From Martensiomyces pterosporus (lineage: Eukaryota; Kickxellomycota; Kickxellomycetes; Kickxellales; Kickxellaceae), in assembly GCA_025201845.1 (NCBI GenBank), contig MU603969.1, positions 57,209-121,208 of the forward strand: a DNA stretch of 64,000 bases. Reading direction: 5' to 3'. How positions within the stretch are numbered: position 1 is the stretch's first letter; each line of letters opens with the position of its first letter. The position numbers were made by a program, and so were the translations under genes. Of this stretch, positions 1-9,847 are shown one piece after another. The notes under the pieces were generated by a model, which saw only the letters and a list, made by a program, of their open reading frames with translations, made no database searches and was not told the DNA's origin.

Positions 1-595
1 AGCGGATGTCTCTGCGGCCACTAGACACAGCGACGAATGCAGTTAAACTTTTATATGCATATGTGAATGCTTAGCGGATGACGGGTTCGGCAAGCTTGCA
101 GGGGGAAGGGGGTGGGAGAGACGGGCGCCACGCTATCTATACTGCCACGCATAGCGTGTGTTTTGCTGTGAATATTGGATCCATTGTTCAAAGCAAATTA
201 GACAAGAGGCAAAGAGAGGGGCGAGTCCCTCATGCCCCCTCCACTGCTCATTGTCGACACCATACCAAAACATCTGCCCGTTTGTTTACGTGCAGCATAG
301 TGCCTTGTTGTCTCGAGGCATCTCATATTTATCTGCTTTCTCGGCTATGCCTCTTGCAAACAAATCTGTCTATTTCTTGTACTTAAGCAGCCTGTTGCTC
401 TGCACACGCTGCCTCGCTACTGCTTTTTGGGTGCTGTTGGCCCGCCACCGAACACTGCCTTCTCTCTTATTTCCTCCAGCGACGTCTCTTTTGCACCCTT
501 TGAGCGCTTGTTGTCGGCCAACATCTTTTTCTGTCTCCGCTGCTCCCTTCATTGCTGCGTATACTCGTTCTACTTTGGAGAACACTGCTGCTAGC
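1..595. other. Upstream region of the first orphan gene
   Basis: No supported gene lies here. The stretch is pyrimidine-rich in its second half, typical of a fungal promoter and 5' leader. The reading frame of the following gene stays open upstream to about 158, but that extension has no recognisable protein character, so I treat it as leader. Confidence 0.5.
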
Positions 596-1477
596 ATGTT
601 TGCCGATATCCATTCAATGCCGTCAGCTTCGTCGTTTGGCGAGCTGTCTGTAGATCAGCAGTCGCTGACAGTGTGCAAGGTAGGCGATGACGATGACAGC
701 CTTGCTCAGGCGCAGACGAGGCATATTTTCCCGGCGCCTTCAGGAATCGCGAGCGAGATCCACGAAAGGAGGGACCACCGTTTAGCCAGGCCCAAATCCA
801 TGGCCTCGACGATCACCTCCAGCAGCGAGGGTGGCAGAAGCACTCTTGCAAACAACAGGGACAGCGCTCTGGTGGACGGCGAAGAGATGTGCGAGATGCT
901 TAACCGCGTGCACTCCTGGCGCCTCGACACGCAGTGCGCGACGCTCCGGCCACGCCAGCTACGGATGCTCGAGCTAGGCGACATTCTCCACAGGGCAGGC
1001 CGGCTGAGCGCCAACCGGCTGACCAACCAGGACTACACACCCCCTGCGATTCGCCGCATGGAGAGCCTGCAGAGAGTGGCTGACGAGCTGGAGGAGATGA
1101 CAGAGTCCGATAGGCGCCAGCAGCAGAGGACCTTGCTGTCGCCACTGCGGGACCGCGAGATGTTCCTTGTCAGCATTGCTGGCAAGCTGGGCCGTGTGGA
1201 TGGAACTACCTCGCTGGCTGTGCGCAGAGAGTGCCTGTGCACTGCCACAAGCAGCGACAGCAGCTGCTATGACGAGGATGACGGCGCATGCGGGAGGCAG
1301 AGGGCAGTGCATCCCAGGGAGCATATGAGGAGGTTTGTGCAGAGGTCGATTGAGAGGCTGCATAGGCTGAGCCAGCAGAACATGGGCGAGCAAAGATTCC
1401 AGAGGCCTGTGCCTGTGGCCGCCACTGTGGTCGAGCACGCTGACATGGCCTGCCGCCGTTACACGATTTCCGATTGA
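596..1477 (+). CDS. Orphan protein A with repeated RLS...Q.Y/F..P motif
   Basis: I do not recognise a family for this 293-residue protein. The ATG at 596 was chosen because the upstream extension looks like translated leader. The N-terminal 100 residues are Ser- and Asp-rich with an acidic DDDD run. The rest is Arg-rich and probably helical. A motif of the form RLSxxRLxxQDYxPP is visible at residues 136-150, and a diverged copy (RLSQQNMGEQRFQRP) lies near residues 257-271. The same motif closes the orphan protein encoded at 3227-3721, so the two are probably distant duplicates around an SDR gene. No signal peptide or membrane segment is evident. Sequence composition suggests a disordered adaptor-like protein, which is inference only. 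Confidence 0.6.
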   Translation: MFADIHSMPSASSFGELSVDQQSLTVCKVGDDDDSLAQAQTRHIFPAPSGIASEIHERRDHRLARPKSMASTITSSSEGGRSTLANNRDSALVDGEEMCEMLNRVHSWRLDTQCATLRPRQLRMLELGDILHRAGRLSANRLTNQDYTPPAIRRMESLQRVADELEEMTESDRRQQQRTLLSPLRDREMFLVSIAGKLGRVDGTTSLAVRRECLCTATSSDSSCYDEDDGACGRQRAVHPREHMRRFVQRSIERLHRLSQQNMGEQRFQRPVPVAATVVEHADMACRRYTISD

Positions 1478-1689
1478 GGGAGCACACAACTCCTACGTCA
1501 TGCGCGTAGTTTCTGAGCACCGCGGCTGCCTGCTGCAACCATAGTACCACGGCGGTGTGATTGGTCAGATATATGCGAGCTCCCGTTTTACATTCTCTTT
1601 CCATTTGCAACAGCACACGAAATAGCCACAGTACACTCACTTTTTTTTAGCTGCAACGTTACATCACTCGCAAAAGCAAAGAGAACGCC

Positions 1690-2667
1690 ATGTTTGGATG
1701 GGCCGTCGCATCGTTGCTCGCTGCTGCAGCCAGCTACCAAGCATCGCAGCACCTGAGGCCCACACCGAGCATCACTGGAAGCAAAGTCGTGGTTGTCGGC
1801 GCATCGTCGGGGATTGGCAGGAGCCTTGCGCTGGAGTACGCACAGCACGGTGCAGAGCTTCTGATCTGTGCCCGGCGTCGCGAGTTGCTCGAGCAGGTCG
1901 CCGACGAGTGCCGTGCAGCGTCGGGCAGACCCGTGCACCTTGTGGTGGGCGACATCACGCAGCTTGCCACGCAGACAGAGGTCAGGGACGCGGCTGCTGA
2001 CAGGCTGGGTGGCCATGTTGACTACCTCATACTTAATGCAGGGGCGATCTCCGTGCGGCCCATTTTGGATCTCTGGGGGCTTGCGCCAGATGGCGCAGTT
2101 CCGGATCCAGGCACCGGCGAACAAAGGGGAGAGGTTGCGGATGACACTGCCAAGAGAGCCGACGGCATGCTGCGGCAGATCATGGAAATAAACGTGCATG
2201 CGCCGGCAGCCCTGGCGGGTCTCTTCCTGCCGATTTTGATCAGAAGCAGAGCCCGTGTGGTTGTTGTCTCGTCCATGGCCGGCCTGATTGCAGCGCCCAC
2301 TCGTAGCCTGTACTCGGCCAGCAAGCATGCAGTCACTGGGTACTTTAATGCGTTCCGGATGGAGGTCCAGAGGCATGGAGTCTCGGTGACTATTGTGTAT
2401 CCGGGGACAGTGGATACGCAGCTGAGGCAGTCGGCCGTGGATATCAGCCCGGGGCCTCAAGGCGTGTCCGGCGGAGGTACAACCATCGCTGGGTCGACCA
2501 AGGGGAAACTGTCGCCTGGCCGATGTGCCCAGCAAATCGTAAGAGCGGCAGCTATGCGACAGAGCAGCTTGGTTACACCCTTCCCCTATTGGATAAGCAC
2601 GGTTCTGTACGGCTTTGTACCTGATGTCGTTGAGTACTTTGCCAAGAAAAAGTACGGGTTTGCCTGA
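1690..2667 (+). CDS. Short-chain dehydrogenase/reductase, membrane-anchored (DHRS7-like)
   Basis: This is a classical SDR of 325 residues, an NAD(P)-dependent oxidoreductase with unknown substrate. A short hydrophobic N-terminus (residues 3-16) could anchor it in a membrane. The cofactor motif GASSGIG is at 37-43, NAG at 116-118, the serine pair at 194-195, and the catalytic YSASK at 208-212, so the active site looks complete. An extra Gly/Asp-rich loop at about 130-158 is longer than in the minimal fold. Overall form resembles DHRS7/7B-type reductases of the ER or lipid droplet, but substrate class cannot be read from sequence. It lies between two related orphan genes. Confidence 0.9.
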   Translation: MFGWAVASLLAAAASYQASQHLRPTPSITGSKVVVVGASSGIGRSLALEYAQHGAELLICARRRELLEQVADECRAASGRPVHLVVGDITQLATQTEVRDAAADRLGGHVDYLILNAGAISVRPILDLWGLAPDGAVPDPGTGEQRGEVADDTAKRADGMLRQIMEINVHAPAALAGLFLPILIRSRARVVVVSSMAGLIAAPTRSLYSASKHAVTGYFNAFRMEVQRHGVSVTIVYPGTVDTQLRQSAVDISPGPQGVSGGGTTIAGSTKGKLSPGRCAQQIVRAAAMRQSSLVTPFPYWISTVLYGFVPDVVEYFAKKKYGFA

Positions 2668-3226
2668 GCCTGGTGGGATCATGAGATAGCATCTTGCCTT
2701 TCGGTGTAGCACAAGTAAACAAGTAAACAAGCAAGGCCTGTGCAAAGCTGGGAAACCTCACGCGAGTCAGTGCTTGGGCGAACTGCATGCTCGCCTGGCA
2801 CCCCCATTTTGTTAGTGGGGCGTGAGCAAGAGGGAGGGCAAAACTGCTTGCACGAAGCCATTGTTCTGTCTGAATGCGCTGAGTGGTAATTATTTGGCTG
2901 CCGGACAAGGCAAAAGAATTCAGTGTCCCTTTGTTGCCTCTATGCTTGTTTGGGGCACGAGGGAAGCACCCCTTGGCGTAGAGGGAGGCTGTGCAGTGCA
3001 TGCTAAAAGGACTGCACATAAATCCCTCCCCTCCCCACCCAGCCTTCCAAGACACATCCTTTCTTCTCTTCTCTCTCGCTTGCAGATTTTCGCTTTTATT
3101 TACAGGTCATTTCCAGTTTCGTTCCCTCGTTCTGTACACATCGCCTCGCCACCCTGATTTTTTGTTTTGTTTTGTTTGCTAGCAGGGCCGCATACTCGCC
3201 GCACTATACCAGCTCGTGTCCATACA
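2668..3226. other. Intergenic region with pyrimidine-rich leader
   Basis: No gene seen. The part nearest the downstream ATG (about 3030-3180) is a CT-rich tract ending in TTTTG repeats, as expected for a fungal promoter and 5' leader. Confidence 0.4.
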
Positions 3227-3721
3227 ATGTACCTTCTTGCCGGCCACGACACCGACTCGCTCAAGAGCCTGGATACCTACATCTCCGTTGACTCTGTCAA
3301 CTCCCGCGCATGTCTCCTAAATGAGCGCCCGCGCATGTCCCTCGATGCCAGCACCGGGGAGGGCCTGGCAGTCTGCCAGAGCGAGGGCGACTCGCCCCCT
3401 TGCTGGCTGTCCGAAAGCGACAGGGCCAGTAGACAGGAGGACCTGGAGAGCATACTCCTGCGCCAGGCACGCACCCAGGACCCCGCCATGACGTCGCAAC
3501 GAGTTGTGCTGACAAGCTCAATGAAGCGAGACATGCAGGTGGCACAGGTCATGTCGGTGGTCAGCCGGATGGGCGCTCTGCGCTATTCGAACCAGGACTG
3601 CGCCAGCGAGGTTGACAGGCGTGCGAGCGATATGGAGGGTTTCCTTAGGAGACTCGACCGCCTCTCGGTGGACAAGCTGGCAGATGAACAGCGCTATGCG
3701 CCGGTGAACAGCATGCGCTGA
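3227..3721 (+). CDS. Orphan protein B, related to the upstream orphan by its C-terminal motif
   Basis: A 164-residue protein of unknown family. The ATG at 3227 opens a stretch with normal protein character; the frame is open for only 60 bases upstream. The N-terminal half is Ser/Asp-rich; the second half is charged and helical. The last 20 residues contain RLSVDKLADEQRYAPVNS, matching the motif at residues 136-154 of the orphan at 596-1477. A weaker unit around SRMGALRYSNQD (about 113-124) resembles the same motif block. I infer a shared ancestor or shared short linear motif. No catalytic, membrane or targeting signal is visible. Confidence 0.6.
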   Translation: MYLLAGHDTDSLKSLDTYISVDSVNSRACLLNERPRMSLDASTGEGLAVCQSEGDSPPCWLSESDRASRQEDLESILLRQARTQDPAMTSQRVVLTSSMKRDMQVAQVMSVVSRMGALRYSNQDCASEVDRRASDMEGFLRRLDRLSVDKLADEQRYAPVNSMR

Positions 3722-4203
3722 GCGGCCTTTCAAATCTCGGCTCACTTCTTTGCGGTCTTCTCCCCCTCCCCACACACACAGTCTCACGTGCATCATTCAT
3801 TCATTCATTCATTCATTCATTCATTCATTGCCAAGTGTTCCTTTCTCTCCTCCATGTAGTTTTTGTTTTCCTTCCTCTCTTGCTCATATCAAATGATATA
3901 TGTCAATGTGTACCCTCGCCATGCCCGCCCATTCTTGGGGCAGCAGCCCAAAATGCATGTCTGTCGGGATGGAAGCAGTATTCCAGCTGTAGAGAGATCA
4001 GGCTTGCGAAACATACGAGGCGGCACCACAGCTGTTTGGAAAAGCCCTTGTGCCACCACATCCCTTGTGTGCTGCCGCGGCCATGTATGCGCCAATGACT
4101 AACAAGCGCGCGCATTTGATGCAGTTCGCTGGCTCTGGACGTGGGAAATGTCATAATGTAATGAAAAAAAAGAGGGGGGAAACACCCAAGCGAAAAGAAA
4201 AGC
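3722..4203. other. Intergenic region between convergent genes, holding a microsatellite
   Basis: No gene seen between the 3' ends of the plus-strand orphan and the minus-strand RPN11. It contains a CATT microsatellite and a purine-rich tract just before the RPN11 stop. Confidence 0.5.
3794..3829. repeat. (CATT)9 microsatellite
   Basis: Nine perfect tandem copies of CATT lie in the 3' flank of the small orphan gene. Confidence 0.95.
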
Positions 4204-5124
4204 TCAGAGCGCCTGGTCGTCGACCGCAGTGCCCAGCGACTGGATAATGTTGTTGCCCATGACCTCCTCCACAGTTGTCTCCAGGTGCCGCTTGGGATCC
4301 TGCTTGCCCACATGGCGGGTCTTCAGCTGCTCCTGCGTAAGCTTCTGTTCCTCCTGGACCGACTTGGTATACGACTCGGCCAGCTTGAGCATCCTGTTGA
4401 CCGACGCCTGGTTCTCCGCGCAGTGGCTTTTGAAGTTCGTCAGCGTCATTCCGTGCGTCCAGTCCTTCTTGTGCAGGTTCAAGAGCATCTTCTCCTCCAG
4501 CTCGTTCTTCCGGTAGTCAATGGCGATCGAGTAGTAGTGCCTGTTCAGCCCATGGATCAGTCCCTGGATGCTCGCCTTGTGCAGCTGCCCAATATTCGAC
4601 GTTGACTGCCGAGGCTCCATTCCAGTCATCGTCGACGCCGAGTCAATAAGCCTAAACCCGTCAATTACCACCTTTCCGCGCACAGACTGGATGGGATCCA
4701 CAACCACAGCGACGGCCCTGCTGTTGAGTCTCTCGAAGGCCTGCTGCGTGCTGATGTCGACGCTCGAGAGCCAGCACCCGAATCCAGGGTGCGAGTGGTA
4801 CCAGCCGACTACGGACTCTGCGCGGCCAGTCTGTTTGAGCATCTCCATCATAGCTGCCTGGTAGGCCTCGTCGATGGCCTCGACCGACACGCCTGTGCCC
4901 GATTGCGGCATGGCAAACACATCTACCACGCGAACGGTGTAGTCGTCGATGAAGTCGCCCAGCATGAGACCCATGACCTCCATGGGGACGCCGGCGCGCC
5001 CGTGCTTGAGCATTTTGAGAAGAGCGAGGGAGGAAATGTGAATCGTCTCGGCGTTGTCGGGGATTTGGGTCTCGGAAAGATCAGCCCCCTGCCCGCCCAA
5101 ATTCATGTACTGCCCGTAGTCCAT
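4204..5124 (-). CDS. RPN11: 26S proteasome lid deubiquitinase Rpn11 (PSMD14)
   Basis: This 306-residue protein is the zinc metalloprotease of the proteasome lid that removes ubiquitin chains from substrates as they are translocated. The MPN+ domain starts near residue 28. The JAMM motif is intact: H110 and H112 within [14 protein letters not shown], with D123 completing the zinc site and a glutamate upstream (E49). The segment [20 protein letters not shown] is near-invariant in the family. Length matches yeast Rpn11 (306). The ATG at 5124 follows a TATAAAA-like string (5132-5138) by only eight bases, so that string is unlikely to be this gene's TATA box. Upstream on the same strand is SGT1. 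Confidence 0.97.
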   Translation of the reverse strand: MDYGQYMNLGGQGADLSETQIPDNAETIHISSLALLKMLKHGRAGVPMEVMGLMLGDFIDDYTVRVVDVFAMPQSGTGVSVEAIDEAYQAAMMEMLKQTGRAESVVGWYHSHPGFGCWLSSVDISTQQAFERLNSRAVAVVVDPIQSVRGKVVIDGFRLIDSASTMTGMEPRQSTSNIGQLHKASIQGLIHGLNRHYYSIAIDYRKNELEEKMLLNLHKKDWTHGMTLTNFKSHCAENQASVNRMLKLAESYTKSVQEEQKLTQEQLKTRHVGKQDPKRHLETTVEEVMGNNIIQSLGTAVDDQAL

Positions 5125-5450
5125 GGCTCGCTTTTATAGAAATTAATGTGTGAAGCGTGTGTGAATGTTGGCCAAAGAAGCAGAAAGGAAGCGAAGCAGC
5201 AGTTTTCTTGCACACGCAAGCAGAAGAGGTGGGCGGACACAGGGCGTGGCCGCCGGCGTTTTGGAGGGCACAGCAGCAGATGGCTTGCGTGTACACTCCA
5301 CGCACTTCGCGCGGTGATCAGATACCTTGATCACAATTATCGGCGCTGCCAAAGAGCGGGCTTGAATGCAATAGTGTTATTCGCTAATCAGTGGAATCCT
5401 AAAGAGAGACATGGGTTGTCAAAAGCACAGCCCCGCTTGGTGCACGGTGC
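5125..5450. other. Intergenic region between RPN11 and SGT1
   Basis: This holds the RPN11 promoter and the SGT1 3' end, both on the minus strand. No gene or RNA seen. Confidence 0.4.
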
Positions 5451-6500
5451 TCAGCTGCTGAATGGCTTGGCGACACAGTCGCTGGGCGGGACAGTCTCCA
5501 CCGGGCCCTTTCCAACGTTCTTCCAGTCGGTGCTCAGCGCGGTTCCGTTGCTCTCAATATAGCTCTTCATCATCGCGCGGCGGGTGTCGTCATCCGCGTC
5601 CTTATAGATGCTCTGGAAGAGCTCATTGACGCCCTGCTCGCTCGCCTTGAGCTTCGTCTCGCGCTCCGCGTCGGCCGCAATCTTGTCCCACGACACGCCC
5701 TTGCGCGAGTTGGACAGGTACTCCGGACGTGAGGCCGCGCTAATCTGCGCCTGCGTCTTCTCCAGGTGGTCCCACTTCTGTCCCGGGGCGGCCTTCTTCA
5801 GCCTAACCTCAATCTTGGTCGACAGGATCTCGTACTTGGACTCGCTGGGCACGATGCTGTAGAGGAGCGGGTCAAAGTCCAGGTTGTTTTCCGAGCCCGT
5901 GGCCAGCTTGACAGAGAGCGAGAGCGAGTTTTCGAGGATCTCCACCTCCAGCGCCTCCTTCTTCACGTTCCTGACAAACACCTCAACAATGACAAAGTTG
6001 TCATTCTGGTACCACTCATGGCGCACCTTCGGGCGCGCTGGCACCTTCGTCTCCTCTGAATCCGCAGCAGCAGCAGCTGGAGCGGGCTCAGGCACAGGCG
6101 TGGTCAAGGGCTCGACCTTCTCCAGCAGGTCCCGGACCTTCTCGTCGTTCGGGTTAATCTTGGCGGCCTTACGCAGCGACTCAGCTGCCTCGTCGTACTT
6201 TTCCAAGCCAAAGGCCCACTCGCCATGCAAGGAAAGCGCTTTGTAGTACGTGCGCAGCTGCTCGGACTTGCCCGATGTGAGGTTGGCTGCCTTGAGGGCA
6301 TCGCTGGCGGCGTCCTCGCCCTTGCTGAGCTTGTGGCGCACCTGGGCGCGCTTCAGGTAGTACTCGCCGGCAGAGGAGTCCGCAGCAATGGCCTGGGTGA
6401 AGAGGGACTCGGAGCGCTCGAACTCGTCGTCAAAGTAGGCCTCGTTGGCCTGCTGGAACAGAGCTTTGGCAGCCTGCTTGTTGCTAGAGGACTGAGCCAT
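5451..6500 (-). CDS. SGT1: SGT1 co-chaperone (TPR-CS-SGS)
   Basis: A 349-residue Hsp90 co-chaperone that works with Skp1 in SCF ubiquitin-ligase and kinetochore (CBF3-type) assembly. It has an N-terminal TPR block (about 1-120), an Ala/Pro linker, a CS domain beginning near HEWYQNDNFVIVEVFVRN, and a C-terminal SGS domain with SWDKIAADAE and DDTRRAMMKSYIESNGTALS-type sequence. Order and length fit the eukaryotic family. I chose the ATG at 6500 because it starts the TPR; the frame is open 66 codons upstream but that part reads as leader. It is head-to-head with PWP2 across 429 bases. Confidence 0.93.
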   Translation of the reverse strand: MAQSSSNKQAAKALFQQANEAYFDDEFERSESLFTQAIAADSSAGEYYLKRAQVRHKLSKGEDAASDALKAANLTSGKSEQLRTYYKALSLHGEWAFGLEKYDEAAESLRKAAKINPNDEKVRDLLEKVEPLTTPVPEPAPAAAAADSEETKVPARPKVRHEWYQNDNFVIVEVFVRNVKKEALEVEILENSLSLSVKLATGSENNLDFDPLLYSIVPSESKYEILSTKIEVRLKKAAPGQKWDHLEKTQAQISAASRPEYLSNSRKGVSWDKIAADAERETKLKASEQGVNELFQSIYKDADDDTRRAMMKSYIESNGTALSTDWKNVGKGPVETVPPSDCVAKPFSS

Positions 6501-6929
6501 TTTGGAAGGTATGGTTGGCAGTGCAAGACAGTAAAAGAAATCGGTAGTGTACACAATGGAGGAAGGAGGGAAAGAGCAGGCGCCGCTAGAAAAGGCGCTT
6601 TCAGGATGCAGCGGGGAGTGACAAGCGTACCAAGCAGGGTCTCGGAACTCGCTGGAAGCACAGAGCTGACACCTCGGCTCAGCTTGCGCAGCTGGCAAGC
6701 CGCGAGCCGCTTGATCTTGCCAGAAAAAATATATAAAAAAAACTTTCAGAGCCGCAAAACCTCACGCTGCAAAAGCGCCTTGCCTGGCTGCCTGGCCTCC
6801 CCTGCTTCTTGTGCTCACGCCTGCGCGATCCTTTTGTACCCCTTTTCAGACACGCTACTCCGCAACTTACTATTGCACACACCTTCACACACGTAAGGAC
6901 TTGAGGCCGGCAGCAGCAAGGAAGAGAGA
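6501..6929. promoter_or_regulatory. Bidirectional SGT1/PWP2 promoter region
   Basis: A divergent spacer of 429 bases. An AT-rich TATATAAAAAA string at 6730-6740 lies about 190 bases before the PWP2 start and 230 before the SGT1 start, and could serve either direction. No ORF with protein character is seen. Confidence 0.5.
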
Positions 6930-9608
6930 ATGAAGACAGACTTCAAGTTTTCGAATCTCTGCGGAACGGTCTACAGAAAGGGCAACCTGGTGTTTACCCC
7001 CGATGGAAACTCGATCCTCAGCCCCGTCGGCAACCGCGCGACGCTGTTCGATCTGGTGAACAACAAGACAGAGACGCTGCCATTCGAGAACAAGCGCGAC
7101 ATCAGGCGCCTGGCGCTCTCGCCCAACGGCCATCTGCTCCTAAGTGTGGATGAGCTGGGCCAGACTCTTTTGGTGAACTTCCGGCGGCGCACGGTGCTCC
7201 ACTACTTTAATTTCAAGGACAAGGTGCGCGACATCCAGTTCTCGCCCGATGGCAAGTACTTTGCCGTGGGCTTGGGCCGGAATGTCGAGGTGTGGAGGTC
7301 GCCTGGGTACACCAAGGAGTTTGCGCCGTTTGAGCTGCACCGCAAGTACGCGGGCCATTACGACGACATCACACATATTAGCTGGTCACCCGATTCGCGT
7401 TTCTTCCTGACATCGGGCAAGGACATGACCACAAAGGTGTTCTCGGTCGACCCCATCGAGGGCTTCACCCCGGCTACCATGACTGGCCACAGATACGCCG
7501 TGGTGGGCTCGTGGTTCTCCAAAGACATGCGCGCAGTGTACACCGTCAGTGCGGACGGCGCCGTGTGTGTGCGCAGGTTCCGCCCCCATGGCGTCGAGGA
7601 AAATCTGACGTTTGGCGAGTTCCCGCGCGATGAGGATGGCAAGCTGATGCGCACCGTGTGGTTCACGGAGGAGCGGCACTATGCGGCGATGGGCCAGAGC
7701 AAGATCAACAGCGCTGCGTTCAACCCCACAACGGGGCTTCTGGTGCTTGGCTTCGCCAACGGCGTGTTTGGGATCTGGGAGATGCCCGACTTTAACCAGA
7801 TCCACACGCTGTCGATTTCGCGCAAGAAGATCAACTCAGTCGCCATCAACCCCACGGGCGAATGGCTCGCCTTTGGCTCGTCGAAGCTCGGCCAGCTCCT
7901 CGTGTGGGAGTGGCAGAGTGAGACCTACGTGCTGAAGCAGCAGGGCCACTTCTACGACATGTCGTGTGTGGCGTACTCGGGCGACGGGCAGTATGTGGCC
8001 ACGGGTGGCGACGACGCCAAGCTCAAGGTGTGGAATGCCCTCACGGGCTACTGCTTTATCACATTTACCGAGCACACAAGCGCTGTGACCGCTGTCCAGT
8101 TCACAAAGGGCAGCCAAGTCGTGCTCTCGGCCTCGCTCGACGGAACCGTGCGTGCATACGATCTTGTGCGCTACCGCAACTTCCGTATCTTCACCTCGCC
8201 TACGCCCGTGCAGTTCAACAGCCTGGCTGTGGACCCCAGCGGCGATATTGTCTGTGCCGGATGCCAGGACACCTTCGAGATCTATATGTGGAGCATGCAG
8301 ACTGGCAAGCTGCTGGACATTCTCAGCGGGCACACTGGGCCTATCAGCGCACTGGTGTTCCGCCCCGATGGCCTTTCGCTGGCCTCTAGCTCGTGGGACA
8401 AGTCGGTGCGTCTTTGGGACGTCTTTGATCGCTCAAAGATCGTCGAGCGCTTGGACCACAACAACGAGGTCCTGGCGCTCGCCTACAGACCCGACGGCAA
8501 GGAGCTCTGTGCATCGACGCTCGATGGCCAGATTCACTTCTGGGACGTGGCGAAGGCTGCTCCCACGGGCACCATCGAGGGAAGACGCGACATCGCTGGC
8601 GGCCGCAAGGCCAACGACCGCCGCACTGCAGCCAACTCTTCGTCTGGAAAGTGCTTCAACTCGCTGTGCTACTCGGCCGACGGCACTGCCGTTCTGGGTG
8701 GTGGCAATAGCAAGTACGTGTGTCTGTACGACAGGCGGTCGAGCATCCTCCTGCGCAAGTTCCAGGTGTCCAAGAATCAATCGCTGGATGGCGTGCAGGA
8801 GAAGCTCAACTCCAAATTTGTGACCGAAGCAGGCCCCGCCGATCTCATCGACTCGGACGGCATTGACAGCGACACCGAGAAGCAGGTCGACCGCAGCTTG
8901 CCTGGCGTCAGATCCGGAGACAAATCTAACCGCCTTTTGAAGCCTGAGGTGCGCACGCGCGACGTCAAGTTCTCGCCCACCGGTCGCCAGTGGGCAGCTG
9001 CATCGACTGAGGGCTTGCTTATCTACTCGCTTGACGAGACCATGGTGTTTGATCCCTACGAGCTCGACGAAGACGTCACCCCGGACACCATTCGCGGCCT
9101 CTCGCGTAAAGGAGAGCACCTGCGTGCGCTGGTCAATGCGTTCAGGCTGAACGAAAAGTACCTGATCCGCGAAGTCTACGAGGCCGTGCCGCCACTCGAT
9201 GTTGTGCTGCTCACCAAGGATTTCCCCGAAGTGTACTTGGAGAGGCTGCTCAAGTTCATTGCGTCGATTGTCGAGTCCAGCCAGCTGCTCGAGTACCACT
9301 TGCGGTGGATCTCGGGGCTGCTGTCCAACCACGGAACTTTTGTCAAGACTAGATCGGTCACGCTGCAGCCTGTTCTGCGCACCTTGCAGAGAGGGATTTC
9401 GCGCCTGCACCAGGATATTGGGGCTGTGTGCGATAAGAACTACTACTCGCTTAACTACCTCCTGGCGCAGGGCAAGCGGATGAGCGAGGCGCAGAAGGAG
9501 GAGAGCGGAGATGTGACTATGCAGGACATCTTTGCTAGCTTCAACGATGACATTGAAGTCGACGATGGCAGCGAAAATGAGGAGGAGGGCTCGGATGTTG
9601 AGGCCTGA
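6930..9608 (+). CDS. PWP2: Pwp2/Utp1, SSU processome WD40 protein
   Basis: This 892-residue nucleolar protein belongs to the UTP-B subcomplex of the U3-containing small-subunit processome, needed for early 18S rRNA processing. It shows tandem WD40 propellers over roughly 1-640 (many GH...D..W/F-type repeats, such as GHTGPISALVF and SSSWDKSVRLWDVF). An acidic linker follows, then a Utp12-type helical domain with the conserved LREVYEAVPP-like segment at about 740-870, and an acidic C-terminal tail. Length and order match Pwp2 across eukaryotes. No intron is needed. It is divergent from SGT1. Confidence 0.97.
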   Translation: MKTDFKFSNLCGTVYRKGNLVFTPDGNSILSPVGNRATLFDLVNNKTETLPFENKRDIRRLALSPNGHLLLSVDELGQTLLVNFRRRTVLHYFNFKDKVRDIQFSPDGKYFAVGLGRNVEVWRSPGYTKEFAPFELHRKYAGHYDDITHISWSPDSRFFLTSGKDMTTKVFSVDPIEGFTPATMTGHRYAVVGSWFSKDMRAVYTVSADGAVCVRRFRPHGVEENLTFGEFPRDEDGKLMRTVWFTEERHYAAMGQSKINSAAFNPTTGLLVLGFANGVFGIWEMPDFNQIHTLSISRKKINSVAINPTGEWLAFGSSKLGQLLVWEWQSETYVLKQQGHFYDMSCVAYSGDGQYVATGGDDAKLKVWNALTGYCFITFTEHTSAVTAVQFTKGSQVVLSASLDGTVRAYDLVRYRNFRIFTSPTPVQFNSLAVDPSGDIVCAGCQDTFEIYMWSMQTGKLLDILSGHTGPISALVFRPDGLSLASSSWDKSVRLWDVFDRSKIVERLDHNNEVLALAYRPDGKELCASTLDGQIHFWDVAKAAPTGTIEGRRDIAGGRKANDRRTAANSSSGKCFNSLCYSADGTAVLGGGNSKYVCLYDRRSSILLRKFQVSKNQSLDGVQEKLNSKFVTEAGPADLIDSDGIDSDTEKQVDRSLPGVRSGDKSNRLLKPEVRTRDVKFSPTGRQWAAASTEGLLIYSLDETMVFDPYELDEDVTPDTIRGLSRKGEHLRALVNAFRLNEKYLIREVYEAVPPLDVVLLTKDFPEVYLERLLKFIASIVESSQLLEYHLRWISGLLSNHGTFVKTRSVTLQPVLRTLQRGISRLHQDIGAVCDKNYYSLNYLLAQGKRMSEAQKEESGDVTMQDIFASFNDDIEVDDGSENEEEGSDVEA

Positions 9609-9847
9609 GAGGGCTGCTTTTCTATATCCCTCTCTGCTCGTACCGTTGCTGGCTTTTCCTTTACTGCAGCTATGTTCTTTTCTTTATATATTTGACTTGT
9701 CGATTTCTGCTGCAGTGCTCCCTGCCACACGAGTGTGCTGCACGTGCGCTAACCTGACTTGTTGAGCAACCGGGCATCGGCATATGAGCATGGGGAGCGA
9801 CAAAGGCAGCTTGGCCAGACACGCTTTTACGGCTTCTGTTATACGCC

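Noticed and set aside
1588..2745. Long minus-strand open frame of 385 codons opposite the SDR gene
   Set aside because: Antisense to a gene with complete SDR motifs; its translation is low-complexity and Cys/His/Arg-rich with no domain. It is a GC-driven shadow frame.
8433..9410. Minus-strand open frame of 325 codons opposite PWP2
   Set aside because: Antisense to the conserved C-terminal half of Pwp2, with no recognisable protein features.
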